From assembly GCF_000143765.1 (NCBI RefSeq), contig NZ_GL379772.1, positions 62,001 to 126,000 of the forward strand: a DNA stretch of 64,000 nucleotides. The letters run 5' to 3'. Numbering within the stretch: the first letter of the stretch is position 1; each line of letters begins with the position of its first letter. The notes beneath the pieces were generated by a model. That model was not told the DNA's origin. It ran no database searches and worked only from the letters and a program-made list of their open reading frames with translations. Below, one piece after another: positions 34,405-43,833 of the stretch. A program made the translations under genes and the position numbers. Source of the stretch: Sphingobacterium spiritivorum ATCC 33861 (GTDB lineage: Bacteria > Bacteroidota > Bacteroidia > Sphingobacteriales > Sphingobacteriaceae).

Positions 34405-37400
34405 TTAGAATCCGTAGCGTAGACCTAACTGGAACTGGTATGGATTTCCTGAAGGATTGACAATTCCGGAGTTGTTGACCCGATAATTGAACTGCTGTTT
34501 TGTCACATCAAATTGAGGTACAGCAGCTGTACCGGTTTCTTTATTCTCCGGTATACCCAATGCATAGAGTGCCTGTGAACCCAATGATTCGTTGACACCC
34601 CAGTCTTTCTTAAAGAGGTTACCCAGATTGAAGACATCAGCAGATACTTCCAGTGATTGTGTGCGGCCAAACTTGAATTTCTTAGCTACACGCAGATCTA
34701 CTATTCCGTAGAAGCCGTTTACTCCGCCGTTACGTTCTGCTATTTTACCTGAATATTTCAGGATATAATCTTTGAGGCTCTGACTCGCATTCGGATTATT
34801 CAGAAGATCATTTAAACCGGCTGCAACATTGGCTGCTGTATTCGGACTATTCGGATCAAATATATAAGCCAGATCATTGGTATTAGATACAAAATCACCA
34901 TTGATATTACCACCTGCAAGTAAGCTGTATCGCGTACCGCCGATTCCGGAGTAACGGACTCCGACACTCACCCCGTAGAATGTAGGCAGGGTACCATAGA
35001 AAACTACCTTATGTCTGAACTGACCGTTTGAATAGCTCATCTTACTCAGATCACGGGGATCATCTTTCACAGGAAGAGAAAGAGTCGCTGTATTTGCGAC
35101 GTTACCGTTGTAGGAAGTATTATCTTTTGTGTCATTCCAGGTATAACTCAGGGATACCGAACCGTCCTGAAAGTACTGATATGATCCATCTACTACTACT
35201 GCGAACTGATTAATCTTACCTTCGCTGTTCAATTCCAACACACGGCCAAATTTGTTACTGATACGCCCTTGTTTCCAGTCAGCAGCACCATTTACAATTG
35301 CAGTAGCAGGCACATATACGCCACGATTGTCTTCGTTAGCTAATCTGAAAAACGGATCTGCTACCATATTGCGGTCTACATACATGTAGTTATTACGTCC
35401 TAATGTCGCAAAACCTGTCACACCTACCTTGATACGATCATTGATGAATCGGGTATAGGAAAGGTTGGCTTTGTATACAACCGGAATCTTTGCATTGTCC
35501 GAATAGGTATTGATGGTAGGAACCTGAAAAGCTGCCAATGTGGGAATACTTGCCGGGTTCTGACGATAAGCATTAAAATCCGGCCTTGGCACATCCGCAC
35601 CGCGTACGTCTACTGTCGCGAAATGCTTGCCATCAAAAGTAAGGTTATTGATGGTCATATAGTTGTTGATGTCTGACGCAAAGATACCTGCTCCGAAGCG
35701 GAGGAAGTCAGTTTTGTTTTCATTGACATCCCATGTAAACTGTACACGGGGCTGTACTACGAATGATTTCAGCTTGTTATCTGTACGAACTCCTACTTCA
35801 GAAAGCAACAGTTCATTGAGTGGCGAAGTCGGATAGCGGCCGTAATCCAGACGAATACCTGCTGTCATATCCAGTCCTCTTGCAAGTTTGGTCTGCATCT
35901 GCCCGTAGATACCGGCATTAAAAATATTACCGGTTACGGTAGGGTCAGCCATTAAAGGAACCTCACGATAGAATGCATATGGAGTCAGGTTATCAAAATT
36001 CTGTAATGCTGTAAACTGATCACTTGGTCTGAACTGAAAACGTCCGTTCACCTCGCTGCCATACAGAGACTTTGCATGTGTATACATCAGGTCTATACCA
36101 AACGTATAGTTTATTTTGTCTGTACTCAAATACACGTTGTCCACCAGTTGGATCACATTATTAGTAAATCCTTCCTGAGCAAAACGATGTCCTCCCAGCT
36201 GCACATTAGTAGCCAGAGACTTTCCGTCTACAGGTGAAGCGATATTTTCAACAATAGCTCTTGGAATATTCGCCTCCGGAAGCTGATCGCCCGGACTGCT
36301 TTTCTGATACGTGTACAGGTGTTGCACTTTTAATTCATTGGTCAGCCGCGGAGATAAGGATGTACGCAAAGTTGCCAGCAAACTGTTATCTATGTTTTTA
36401 TCATTTCCATACGATTCAAACATATTAATGGCTGTATTATCTTCCAGGCCTAATTTGTTTCTGTCGTTCGTATAATTGTCGCGGATAGTCAATAAATTTT
36501 TCTCGTTGATCTGCCAGTCTATACGTGCAAATACAGCATCCGAACCACGGGTCTTGTCAAATGAGCCATACTGAGATCCATCTCCCAGGCCATACTTATT
36601 ACGGCCGATACTGACAAACTGATCTAACGTAGCACGTGTTATATTAAAGCGGCTTTCGTCTGTGGCAGATTGTACATCTGCAATAATCAGAGGGCGTGCA
36701 TCTCTCTGATGATCCCAGGCTACGAAATAATGCAATTTATCTTTGATAATAGGACCTCCTAAAGTAAAACCATACTGATACGTAGAAAACTTGTTGTTAC
36801 GTTTGTTACCACGAATATCATACGGACTGGATAACCAGTCTGCACGTGCATAGGTCCATGCACTCCCGCTCAGAGTATTGGTACCGGCCTTGGTCACAGC
36901 ACTCACTGTACCTCCGCCACTTCGGCCGTATGTCACATCATACTGATTAGTAACCACTTTGAATTCACGTACAGCTTCGATTGAAATAGAATACGGCGCT
37001 CCGCTACGACTGGTTGTAGAACCCGCTGAAGTCGGATTTTTTGCAGTCATACCGTCAATGGTGAAATTAGTTGAAGAGCCCAATTGTCCTGAAAGATTAT
37101 CCCCTCTGCTTAACGGTGAAAGATCCATAAGAGAAGTAAAATTACGTCCGTTTACCGGAAGCTTTGCGATGTCTTTTGCGGATACCGCTGTGGCTGCTCC
37201 AAGATTCTCGATCTTATTTTTCATAGCATTAGCAGTCACATCTACGATATCCAGTGTATTACTGGATTCTTCCATTGGAATGACAACGCGAACGATGTCT
37301 CCCTGATTAAGCATAAATCCGTTACGAACCTGCTCGCTATATCCTACATAAGTAGCCCGTACTATATAGGGACCTCCCAGCGGAAGTTCTTTGAATGTAA

Positions 37401-37602
37401 AATCCCCATTAGCTGTAGTAGATGTTTTGGTATTGAATCCTGTAGATTCGTTTCTGATCTGTACTGTCGCTCCTGCTACTGCGTGTCCCGCCCCATCTGT
37501 AATTTTTCCGGAAATACTGGCTTGCGTCGTTTGTGCCATGACGTCATAATGACCCCACAACAATAAGCATAAAATAGTAAGTAGATAACCTTTCATATAC
37601 AT
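34405..37602 (-). CDS. Oar-like TonB-dependent receptor with carboxypeptidase-regulatory domain
   Basis: 1,065 residues: signal peptide (about 1-24, ending Val-Met-Ala-Gln), a carboxypeptidase-regulatory-like domain (about 28-110, SGKITDGAGHAVAGATVQIRN), a plug (about 120-240, with LPVNGRNFTSLMDLSP and FTIDGMTAKNP) and a long barrel ending in Gly-Leu-Arg-Tyr-Gly-Phe. There is no STN domain and no SusD partner, so it differs from the three SusC proteins here and matches the Oar/OmpA-like receptor group linked to adhesion or protein transport in other genera. It is a single gene. The start may be the ATG at 37602 or 37596. Its cargo is unknown. Confidence 0.88.
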   Translation of the reverse strand: MYMKGYLLTILCLLLWGHYDVMAQTTQASISGKITDGAGHAVAGATVQIRNESTGFNTKTSTTANGDFTFKELPLGGPYIVRATYVGYSEQVRNGFMLNQGDIVRVVIPMEESSNTLDIVDVTANAMKNKIENLGAATAVSAKDIAKLPVNGRNFTSLMDLSPLSRGDNLSGQLGSSTNFTIDGMTAKNPTSAGSTTSRSGAPYSISIEAVREFKVVTNQYDVTYGRSGGGTVSAVTKAGTNTLSGSAWTYARADWLSSPYDIRGNKRNNKFSTYQYGFTLGGPIIKDKLHYFVAWDHQRDARPLIIADVQSATDESRFNITRATLDQFVSIGRNKYGLGDGSQYGSFDKTRGSDAVFARIDWQINEKNLLTIRDNYTNDRNKLGLEDNTAINMFESYGNDKNIDNSLLATLRTSLSPRLTNELKVQHLYTYQKSSPGDQLPEANIPRAIVENIASPVDGKSLATNVQLGGHRFAQEGFTNNVIQLVDNVYLSTDKINYTFGIDLMYTHAKSLYGSEVNGRFQFRPSDQFTALQNFDNLTPYAFYREVPLMADPTVTGNIFNAGIYGQMQTKLARGLDMTAGIRLDYGRYPTSPLNELLLSEVGVRTDNKLKSFVVQPRVQFTWDVNENKTDFLRFGAGIFASDINNYMTINNLTFDGKHFATVDVRGADVPRPDFNAYRQNPASIPTLAAFQVPTINTYSDNAKIPVVYKANLSYTRFINDRIKVGVTGFATLGRNNYMYVDRNMVADPFFRLANEDNRGVYVPATAIVNGAADWKQGRISNKFGRVLELNSEGKINQFAVVVDGSYQYFQDGSVSLSYTWNDTKDNTSYNGNVANTATLSLPVKDDPRDLSKMSYSNGQFRHKVVFYGTLPTFYGVSVGVRYSGIGGTRYSLLAGGNINGDFVSNTNDLAYIFDPNSPNTAANVAAGLNDLLNNPNASQSLKDYILKYSGKIAERNGGVNGFYGIVDLRVAKKFKFGRTQSLEVSADVFNLGNLFKKDWGVNESLGSQALYALGIPENKETGTAAVPQFDVTKQQFNYRVNNSGIVNPSGNPYQFQLGLRYGF

Positions 37603-37691
37603 TGTTGATTGATGGGTGCTAAAATAGTCGTAGCGTATTAACTTATGACCACCAATAGATTAACAAATGATTTAGAAAGTGTAAAGAAATC

Positions 37692-38327
37692 TTACTCTTT
37701 TTGTTTAATGACATAGGCACAGCGACGTGCGCCCGCCACGATATGACTGATCCGATCTACCGTTGCCTGCGTACCTAATACTGTCCGGAAGGTGGTCAGC
37801 TCATTATCGCAGAATCCCTGACACTGTGTGGCAGCCGCACAGATAGGACAATGATTTTCAATAAACAGATATTCACCATCCGCTTCGCGTCTGTATTCGG
37901 CCATATATCCTTCCCGCTGACGAATATCGACAAGAGCTTCTATACGCGGTTCGAGATCCCGTATTCCTGAAAGATGTTGTGTATAACGATCCAGAATTTC
38001 TTCTCCGTTAGCTTTAATGATCTGCTGTAATGCTTTTTCACCTAACGTCTCCCGTATAGTACGAATAAGATTAACAGTTAGATCAGCATGTGTATCCGGA
38101 AAACGGGATTGTCCTTTGGGGGTCAGTTCCCAGATCTGTTGCGGACGCCCCCTTCCTTTTGATTCAGTGGTCGACGCTACAAGACCTTCATTTGCCAGTT
38201 TTAACAAATGGAAACGTGCGCCTTCAGTGGTCACTCCCATCTCTTTAGCCAAAGCAGTCAACGGAAGTGCCCCTTTGGTTTTGAGTATCCAAAGTGATTT
38301 TTCATTATCCGGCAAATTATTATTCAT
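37692..38327 (-). CDS. SufR-like iron-sulfur HTH regulator
   Basis: 211 residues from the ATG at 38327 (a TTG at 38336 is rejected). A winged HTH of ArsR/DeoR type lies at about 10-75 (ALAKEMGVTTEGARFHLLKLANEGLV, then GRGRPQQIW in the wing). The C-terminal part has a cysteine cluster: Cys160, Cys163, Cys169, Cys173 and Cys203 (CPICAAATQCQGFC ... RRCAYVI). This matches SufR-type repressors that carry an iron-sulfur cluster and sense oxidative or iron stress. The gene is divergent from sodA with only 75 bases between the start codons, so it very probably controls the sodA operon and itself. Confidence 0.88.
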   Translation of the reverse strand: MNNNLPDNEKSLWILKTKGALPLTALAKEMGVTTEGARFHLLKLANEGLVASTTESKGRGRPQQIWELTPKGQSRFPDTHADLTVNLIRTIRETLGEKALQQIIKANGEEILDRYTQHLSGIRDLEPRIEALVDIRQREGYMAEYRREADGEYLFIENHCPICAAATQCQGFCDNELTTFRTVLGTQATVDRISHIVAGARRCAYVIKQKE

Positions 38328-38364
38328 AATAAACAAAGTAATTATTTGGTTTAATAAACAAAGT
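38328..38364. repeat. 12-bp direct repeat in the sodA/SufR-like promoter region
   Basis: AATAAACAAAGT occurs at 38328-38339 and 38353-38364, a period of 25 bases. The second copy lies between the -33 and -7 elements of the sodA promoter and overlaps the -7 element of the opposing promoter. It is a likely binding site of the divergently encoded regulator. Confidence 0.6.
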
Positions 38365-38375
38365 TAATACCTTTG
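38345..38375 (+). promoter_or_regulatory. sodA promoter
   Basis: TTTG at 38345-38348, a 19-base spacer and TACCTTTG at 38368-38375 are a perfect fit to the Bacteroidota consensus. Transcription should start near 38380, about 22 bases before the ATG. Confidence 0.75.
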
Positions 38376-38391
38376 CTATACAAAAACAAAA
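38359..38391 (-). promoter_or_regulatory. Promoter of the SufR-like regulator
   Basis: On the minus strand TTTTG (plus positions 38387-38391), a 20-base spacer and TAACTTTG (38359-38366) form a full consensus promoter. It overlaps the sodA promoter almost entirely, so the two should exclude each other. Confidence 0.65.
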
Positions 38392-38402
38392 TTACAAAAA
38401 TT

Positions 38403-39023
38403 ATGGCTTATCAATTACCGGCTCTGCCCTATTCATACGATGCATTAGAACCTTTCATCGACAAGGCAACCATGGAAATCCACCACGACATACATCATCA
38501 GGCATATGTAGATAACCTGAATAAGGCTCTGGACGGTCTGTCTGCACCCGAATCTTTAACAGCTTTACTGGAAAACATCAGTAACTATTCTCCTGCAGTA
38601 CGCAATAATGCCGGAGGACACTTCAATCATGAATTATTCTGGAATATTCTTTCCCCAACTGCGCGGACGCAACCGCAGGGAGCACTTGCAGATGCTATCC
38701 TGGCCAACTGGGGTTCATTAGACAATTTCAAGGAGCAGTTTGGCCAGCTTACAATGACACGTTTTGGCTCTGGCTGGGCCTGGTTGTATGTCAAATATAA
38801 TGGCAGTATTGCGATATGCTCGACTCCTAATCAGGACAATCCGCTCATGGATATCAATATCACAGACAGGGGATTTCCGATAATGGGATTAGATGTCTGG
38901 GAACATGCCTACTACCTGAAATATCAAAACAAAAGGGCTGATTATCTGGCTGCTTTCTGGAGTATACTAGACTGGGGAGCTGTATCCCGCAACTATGATG
39001 CTATACGTAACAGACAATCATGA
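38403..39023 (+). CDS. sodA: Superoxide dismutase, Mn-type signature
   Basis: 206 residues from the ATG at 38403 (the upstream frame to 38373 would include the promoter region). The iron/manganese SOD fold shows all metal ligands: His27 in MEIHHDIHH, His76 in GGHFNHELFW, and Asp164 and His168 in GLDVWEHAYYLKYQN. Gln144 in the stretch TPNQDNPLM is the residue position typical of manganese enzymes (iron enzymes have it earlier in the chain), so manganese or dual use is expected. It is cytoplasmic, with no signal peptide, and converts superoxide to peroxide and oxygen. It heads an operon: the DUF2480 gene overlaps its stop by four bases. Confidence 0.95.
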   Translation: MAYQLPALPYSYDALEPFIDKATMEIHHDIHHQAYVDNLNKALDGLSAPESLTALLENISNYSPAVRNNAGGHFNHELFWNILSPTARTQPQGALADAILANWGSLDNFKEQFGQLTMTRFGSGWAWLYVKYNGSIAICSTPNQDNPLMDINITDRGFPIMGLDVWEHAYYLKYQNKRADYLAAFWSILDWGAVSRNYDAIRNRQS

Positions 39024-39517
39024 CAGCACCATTAGTGAACAAAGTACAACAGTCAGGTATCATTGGTCTTGATCTCATGGATTATGCACCACAGGTATCT
39101 TTTGTGCAACTGGACATCAAAGATATGCTGTATATGGGCATGATGCTCAGGGAGAAGGAATTCAGGGAAAAACTGCAGCATCTCGATTTTTCCTTATTCG
39201 CAGGCAAGGCTGTCACTATTATGTGTTCCTCCGATGCCATTGTTCCTCAGTGGGCATACATGCTGCTGACAACTTTACTTCGTCCCTATGCATTCAGCCT
39301 ATCCTTTGGAGAACAGGATCATCATTATCAATCACTTTGGATCAACGCGATTACAGCAGCTGACTTTACAAAGCTCAAAGGAAGAAAAGTAGCTGTCCGC
39401 AATGACATCAGGGTGCCTGAGGGAATCTATATGGCTGTTACTTCAAGGTTATTACCGCTGGTATCCGGACTTATGTACGGAGAGGTGGGAATGCCAAAAG
39501 TTATTTACAAGAAATAA
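39020..39517 (+). CDS. DUF2480 family protein
   Basis: 165 residues, matching the Bacteroidota family DUF2480: QQSGIIGLDLMDYAP near the start, LREKEFREKLQHLDFSLFAGKAVTIMCSSDAIVPQWAYMLL in the middle, and a C-terminal GLMYGEVGMPKVIYKK. The function is unknown. The ATG overlaps the sodA stop codon by four bases (ATGA), so the two are translationally coupled. The flavin reductase gene follows after eight bases. This places the family in oxidative-stress or iron-sulfur metabolism, an inference from the operon. No signal peptide or membrane helix was seen. Confidence 0.85.
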   Translation: MTAPLVNKVQQSGIIGLDLMDYAPQVSFVQLDIKDMLYMGMMLREKEFREKLQHLDFSLFAGKAVTIMCSSDAIVPQWAYMLLTTLLRPYAFSLSFGEQDHHYQSLWINAITAADFTKLKGRKVAVRNDIRVPEGIYMAVTSRLLPLVSGLMYGEVGMPKVIYKK

Positions 39518-39525
39518 TACAGGTT

Positions 39526-40107
39526 ATGAACATACTAATATTTAACGGAGCTCTAGAAAGAAGACCATCTTCTACCTCACATAGTATCATTCAATTTTTA
39601 CAACAAACACTGGAAGAAAATGGGATCCATTCTACCGTATTCAATCTGGCAGGATCTGCCATACCTTTATTTGATTTTACTCTTTCTAAGACCCCTGTCG
39701 CTGTAGAGATCATGACGCAGCAATTCAGAGAAGCTGATGCACATATCTGGCTTACACCTCTCTATCATGGCAGTATGACGGGAGTGATGAAGAACTGTCT
39801 GGACTGGTTGGAAATATCGGCAAAGGAGCCGCGGCCTTACCTGACAGACAAAATGATCGGTCTTATTTCATGGGCTGATGGCGGACAGGCACTGCAAGGC
39901 ATTAATGCTATGGATGCTATCGCCAAATCTCTGCGTGCCTGGCCGGTACCCTTCAGTGTACCTATCGTAAAACCCCTACTTTTTGATGAAGGAAACCCGG
40001 GACAGATTACGAAAGCCTATCAGCAAAAATTGCAACTGCTGATCCGCATTCTCATCAGCAAGCAGATATCAGCAAGATCACTGCAGGAGAATAATGTAAT
40101 ACTTTAA
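39526..40107 (+). CDS. NADPH-dependent FMN reductase-like flavoprotein
   Basis: 193 residues of the flavodoxin-like SsuE/ArsH/azoreductase group. The N-terminal strand-loop MNILIFNGALERRPSSTSHS binds the FMN phosphate, and TPLYHGSMTGVMKNCLDWLE (about 77-96) is the family signature. It should reduce FMN or other electron acceptors with NADPH in the cytoplasm. As the third gene of the sodA operon it probably handles redox stress, but its natural acceptor is unknown. It ends before a hairpin at 40204-40234. Confidence 0.87.
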   Translation: MNILIFNGALERRPSSTSHSIIQFLQQTLEENGIHSTVFNLAGSAIPLFDFTLSKTPVAVEIMTQQFREADAHIWLTPLYHGSMTGVMKNCLDWLEISAKEPRPYLTDKMIGLISWADGGQALQGINAMDAIAKSLRAWPVPFSVPIVKPLLFDEGNPGQITKAYQQKLQLLIRILISKQISARSLQENNVIL

Positions 40108-40203
40108 CATCTCTTAACATTTCGACACACACTATAGTGATTCTGACAGCGTTATAGTAGTGTAAAAAATGACTTTTCATAATTTAGGTTAATAATTGAT
40201 AAG

Positions 40204-40234
40204 ATCCTCATTCATCACCCCGGTGTTTGAGGAT
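40204..40234 (+). terminator. Terminator of the sodA operon
   Basis: A 7-bp stem ATCCTCA / TGAGGAT with a 17-base loop, followed by TTTTT on the plus strand. It lies 96 bases after the flavin reductase stop codon. Confidence 0.6.
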
Positions 40235-40293
40235 TTTTCATTTCCCCCTTTTGCATTTTGCATTTGATACTATCTTCACAGGCAAGATTTCAA

Positions 40294-40315
40294 CAGTTGG
40301 TGGGGACACCAACTG
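40294..40315. repeat. 9-bp inverted repeat of unknown role
   Basis: CAGTTGGTG and CACCAACTG enclose a 4-base loop (GGGA). No T run follows on either strand, so it is not a standard terminator. Confidence 0.5.
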
Positions 40316-40394
40316 ACGCTTGAAAAAGAGCACTTATCTCACAGACAAATAACTGCTCAGTAAATCAAGCTCTAAACACAGATATTAAAATAAA

Positions 40395-40425
40395 AAAAGA
40401 GTCTGAACATAGTTCAGACTCTTTT
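40395..40425 (-). terminator. Terminator of the DUF4836-type operon
   Basis: A 14-bp stem AAAAGAGTCTGAAC / GTTCAGACTCTTTT with a 3-base loop. On the minus strand it runs into seven T. It lies 33 bases after the last gene of the operon. Confidence 0.85.
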
Positions 40426-40457
40426 GCCTCATAACTCATATTTTGAGTAGAATATAC

Positions 40458-41759
40458 TTAAAACAGCTGATATAAAGCATGTATATCAGATTGTTTAAGC
40501 TTAATCTCCCCTTTCAATACCGACCAATCGGCTGTTGTTCTTGTTGCACTTAAAGTGATATTATCGATATGATTCCAGGCTGATCCGGAATCTTTCTTTA
40601 CAAACATTCTGTTCCAGCTATCTGCACGCAAATGCAGATAGAAGTAATTCGGGACATTATTCCTGGTATTTGTAAAATCTGAAGGAGTTCCGGTATTCAA
40701 AGCAATAAGATCTCCTTTCACCTGTTTTTTGAATTTATAGAACATCTTCTCAGGCAGATAAGCCGCCAGATGCGGAGATGACCGGATGACAAACTGCAGG
40801 TCCGGCACCTCTGCTTCACGTACTTCTTTCTTTTCAGACATTTCAAAATTGTCATCCAGATCATAAGTGACAATAGTATCGATCTGTTTGACAGGATCTC
40901 TTCTCCATTGCAGATCTACATATCCGCCAAGGTATTTGGAAAGCGTATCCACCGGAATCTTATGCTTTTCCAGACTGTCCTTATATTGATTTAAAACTGG
41001 TCTGAAATCCACATTCAACCAGCCATACGCTACACTTGATGTATCCAGCTGACGCGCAGTTGCCTGCTCAGGGGCATGCCATAATGCAGAATAGACAGTA
41101 CCTTCCACTTTGATATTCCCATTATAAAAATTTGTCCTGATAACCGATTTATCCAGTAAATCTGTATACAGCAGATCGGCTTCCAAAGTATCTAATTGCA
41201 TGGATTTTACGGTAGCCAGATTCTTCGTATCTTCTAACAAGCTACGCATTACAGTGAGTCGCTCTGCCGCTTCCATTCCGAACGCAAATACCATTCTGTC
41301 CTGATTGAATAAAATTGCTGACCGTTGATTTTCCGCCTTGACAAAGTATAACTGCGTTCCTTCAAGTAAGGCTGGTTCCAGCGCAAAATTAACTTTCAAA
41401 AATTTAGCAAAAGATTCCTTATCCTTCAGTGACTGAATAGTATAGTAAGTATGGGGATCATTACGCATTGAAAACAGATAGACATTGGCGGGGATATCCC
41501 ATCCGGATTCCCAGATCTTAATCCGCTCCAGGCTATCCTTTTTTGGTTCTTTTTTACCACCAAAGTAAGTACCCGGATGAATCAATGCATTTTTTGCAAG
41601 GGAGGTAAGCATCCGATCGACAGAGATACGGACCACAGCCCGACACTGTACGTGTATCTGTGCATCTCCCGATGCCGATTGCCGCGCAGTCAGATACCCC
41701 CACACACCCAGCACCACTACAATAATTACAACTAAAATCCATAGGAATACCTTTTTCAT
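40458..41759 (-). CDS. Membrane-anchored protein of unknown function
   Basis: 433 residues with one N-terminal membrane helix (about 4-24). The rest is probably periplasmic and has no domain that I recognise. Its arrangement of a short lipid- or membrane-anchored start followed by alternating strands and helices resembles the DUF4836-like protein encoded just upstream (for example both contain AYGWLNVDF- or IANIWVKSV-type strands and long Lys/Asp linkers), so the two may be distant relatives. It is the last of three genes on the minus strand, 11 bases after its neighbour. Confidence 0.7.
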   Translation of the reverse strand: MKKVFLWILVVIIVVVLGVWGYLTARQSASGDAQIHVQCRAVVRISVDRMLTSLAKNALIHPGTYFGGKKEPKKDSLERIKIWESGWDIPANVYLFSMRNDPHTYYTIQSLKDKESFAKFLKVNFALEPALLEGTQLYFVKAENQRSAILFNQDRMVFAFGMEAAERLTVMRSLLEDTKNLATVKSMQLDTLEADLLYTDLLDKSVIRTNFYNGNIKVEGTVYSALWHAPEQATARQLDTSSVAYGWLNVDFRPVLNQYKDSLEKHKIPVDTLSKYLGGYVDLQWRRDPVKQIDTIVTYDLDDNFEMSEKKEVREAEVPDLQFVIRSSPHLAAYLPEKMFYKFKKQVKGDLIALNTGTPSDFTNTRNNVPNYFYLHLRADSWNRMFVKKDSGSAWNHIDNITLSATRTTADWSVLKGEIKLKQSDIHALYQLF

Positions 41760-41770
41760 GCGCTTCTACC

Positions 41771-43798
41771 TTATTTTGCTGTTTTAAGAAAAGAATCTAC
41801 TGTGCCCATGATAAATGAAAGTGCATTCTTTCCTTTTGCAGGAAATTCTACCGACATCTCTCCGCTGATCTTATTTCCTTTAATGCCTGGAGAAGCAATA
41901 TATACCGGACCATATTGTTCCAGTTCATTAACTGTTTCCTGCATTTCAGATATAACAGGAACATTCAGATCTCTCAATATCTGAGGAATACGGGAGGTAT
42001 TCATAAAAGCAAGGAAGCTGTTTTTCTTCAATAACCTGGTATACGTTGATCCTGCTTTTTTATGAACTTTATTATCCTTTATATCTTTTAATTCCTGACG
42101 ATCATTCCCTACGAATACAATTCCGTTATTGATAAGTACAAATGCATTAATATCCTGACCTCTCTTTCGTACAAACTCGTATACACCATCATTGTACAGT
42201 ACAGCCTTTTCTTTTATTCCTAATTTCAGTAATTGCTCAAAAACTCTCGGATCCGGAGAGGAGAACATCCACAGGAACTTAGGAAGTTCTTCCATTTTGG
42301 TACGTTCTACCGGAATTGAATTATAATCTTCGTCATACTCGTAGTCTGTATACTTCACTTCTTCTTTCACAACACCATTTAATACGAACAGATTATCACC
42401 AGGAAGCACCTTCGCTATTGCTTTTTCATCCAGCAGGATATCAAACAGTGTGGTTCCCAGTGTCAGTGCTTCTCTGTAGTTAGGTATAAGGGACCCATAA
42501 TAGTCTTCTATATACTTTGGCATAAACTTCAGGTAAGCTTCTGTATTGATATTTGCAGAAACCAGACCAAGTGCATTTTGATCAACGTATTGATAAAACT
42601 TAGGGTTTGGTTTTTTCTTATAAATATTTTTATAGTAAGGAACCAGACTTTTATCCACTTCCATATCTGCGACCAGTTGCAGTTTATTACCTTCAACAAC
42701 AAGATTAGCGGTCAACTCTCCTAATCCAAACTTGAATTTGGAATCATACAGCGGATCAAATCCTGTCGTCAGATACAAGAAATATTTTGGAAAATAGTCA
42801 TTATACAATCCTTGCACACTCTTCACCCAGATATTAGCAATCGCATTCGGATTCAGACGTTTTGCAAATCCGGTATTGGAAAAGTTATTACCACCCTGAG
42901 AACTGATTATTGTGGACAATCTTTGATTCATCGCCTGAGTTACAATGGCACTTTTGATGGAATCATTCTGTACAACCATTTTATAATAATCCGTTTGATC
43001 CTCATCATCCTCTTCACTGTCATCATAAGGTACATCCATTACGATTTCGGGAACACCGGTTGGTGGTGTTTCTATCTCCGGAACAGCGATGACTTCAGGA
43101 GCTTTAGGCGGAGATACAGGAACAGCCAGCACCTTTTCTTCCGTGAGCTCTATAGCTTCTACTTCCGGCATCTCTTCTGCCATTACAGTATCCACGTCCA
43201 TATCATCATACATATCAGCATAAGTAGTATCTGCCATTGCAGAATCTACCTCCACATCATCATACAGATGACTCAGTCCCCTGCTTTGTAAACCATAGCG
43301 TTCTGCAATGCTATCTTGCTGAAAGTACTCATCTGTAATGATTCCTGTCAGCATATACAACGTATTGTTGTCCCAGCTTACACGTGTCTCGCGATCTTTA
43401 GAATAGAATGTCTGCATTCCATCTACCATCTCGATCTTTTTATGCGCAGGGATCATAGCACTGAATTTTTTAGCATCCGCCAATGGAATCAATGCACCTA
43501 TATAGTTGATACTATCGTTCTTAAGGTTATAAATATAAGCCTGAGAAGAAAGATTGATCCCAAGATCTTCGATGTTTTTTACATTTCTAAAATTGCTTTC
43601 ATCCATCTTTCTGAAAAATCCTGCTTTTCGCAGTGTTTCATTAAAGTCCTGAGGATTGGCCAAAGAAAAGAATTTCTTTGTATCGAGAGTGACAACCAGA
43701 TTGGCATCAGCAGGTATTTTACGAACCAGATCCTGTGCATAAGCGCTTACAGAGACAGCAGCAGTCATCAATACTGTAAGCAAAAATTTCATATTCAT
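41771..43798 (-). CDS. DUF4836-like secreted protein
   Basis: 675 residues with a signal peptide (about 1-21, ending Ala-Tyr-Ala-Gln). The mature start VRKIPADANLVVTLDTKKF fits DUF4836, a Bacteroidota family of unknown function. A central low-complexity acidic stretch (about 180-275, rich in Asp, Glu, Val and Pro) separates the two halves. The C-terminal half repeats the same kind of strand-helix units. It is likely periplasmic or on the outer membrane. It follows the lipoprotein gene by 35 bases and precedes the membrane-anchored gene by 11, so the three form one operon. Confidence 0.75.
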   Translation of the reverse strand: MNMKFLLTVLMTAAVSVSAYAQDLVRKIPADANLVVTLDTKKFFSLANPQDFNETLRKAGFFRKMDESNFRNVKNIEDLGINLSSQAYIYNLKNDSINYIGALIPLADAKKFSAMIPAHKKIEMVDGMQTFYSKDRETRVSWDNNTLYMLTGIITDEYFQQDSIAERYGLQSRGLSHLYDDVEVDSAMADTTYADMYDDMDVDTVMAEEMPEVEAIELTEEKVLAVPVSPPKAPEVIAVPEIETPPTGVPEIVMDVPYDDSEEDDEDQTDYYKMVVQNDSIKSAIVTQAMNQRLSTIISSQGGNNFSNTGFAKRLNPNAIANIWVKSVQGLYNDYFPKYFLYLTTGFDPLYDSKFKFGLGELTANLVVEGNKLQLVADMEVDKSLVPYYKNIYKKKPNPKFYQYVDQNALGLVSANINTEAYLKFMPKYIEDYYGSLIPNYREALTLGTTLFDILLDEKAIAKVLPGDNLFVLNGVVKEEVKYTDYEYDEDYNSIPVERTKMEELPKFLWMFSSPDPRVFEQLLKLGIKEKAVLYNDGVYEFVRKRGQDINAFVLINNGIVFVGNDRQELKDIKDNKVHKKAGSTYTRLLKKNSFLAFMNTSRIPQILRDLNVPVISEMQETVNELEQYGPVYIASPGIKGNKISGEMSVEFPAKGKNALSFIMGTVDSFLKTAK

Positions 43799-43833
43799 AT
43801 ATTAATATTGGGTTTTTACTAAAAATAGTGGTA

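Larger units (their letters stand above)
40108..40457. other. Intergenic region between converging operons, 350 bases
   Basis: No gene was found. It contains a terminator for the sodA operon (40204-40234), a separate 9-bp inverted repeat (40294-40315) and a terminator for the minus-strand operon (40395-40425). Confidence 0.7.

Noticed and set aside
42812..43822. Two plus-strand frames of 159 and 168 codons in the DUF4836-like gene
   Set aside because: They are mirror frames of a real secreted protein gene with signal peptide. The translations are Ile/His/Arg-rich without any domain.
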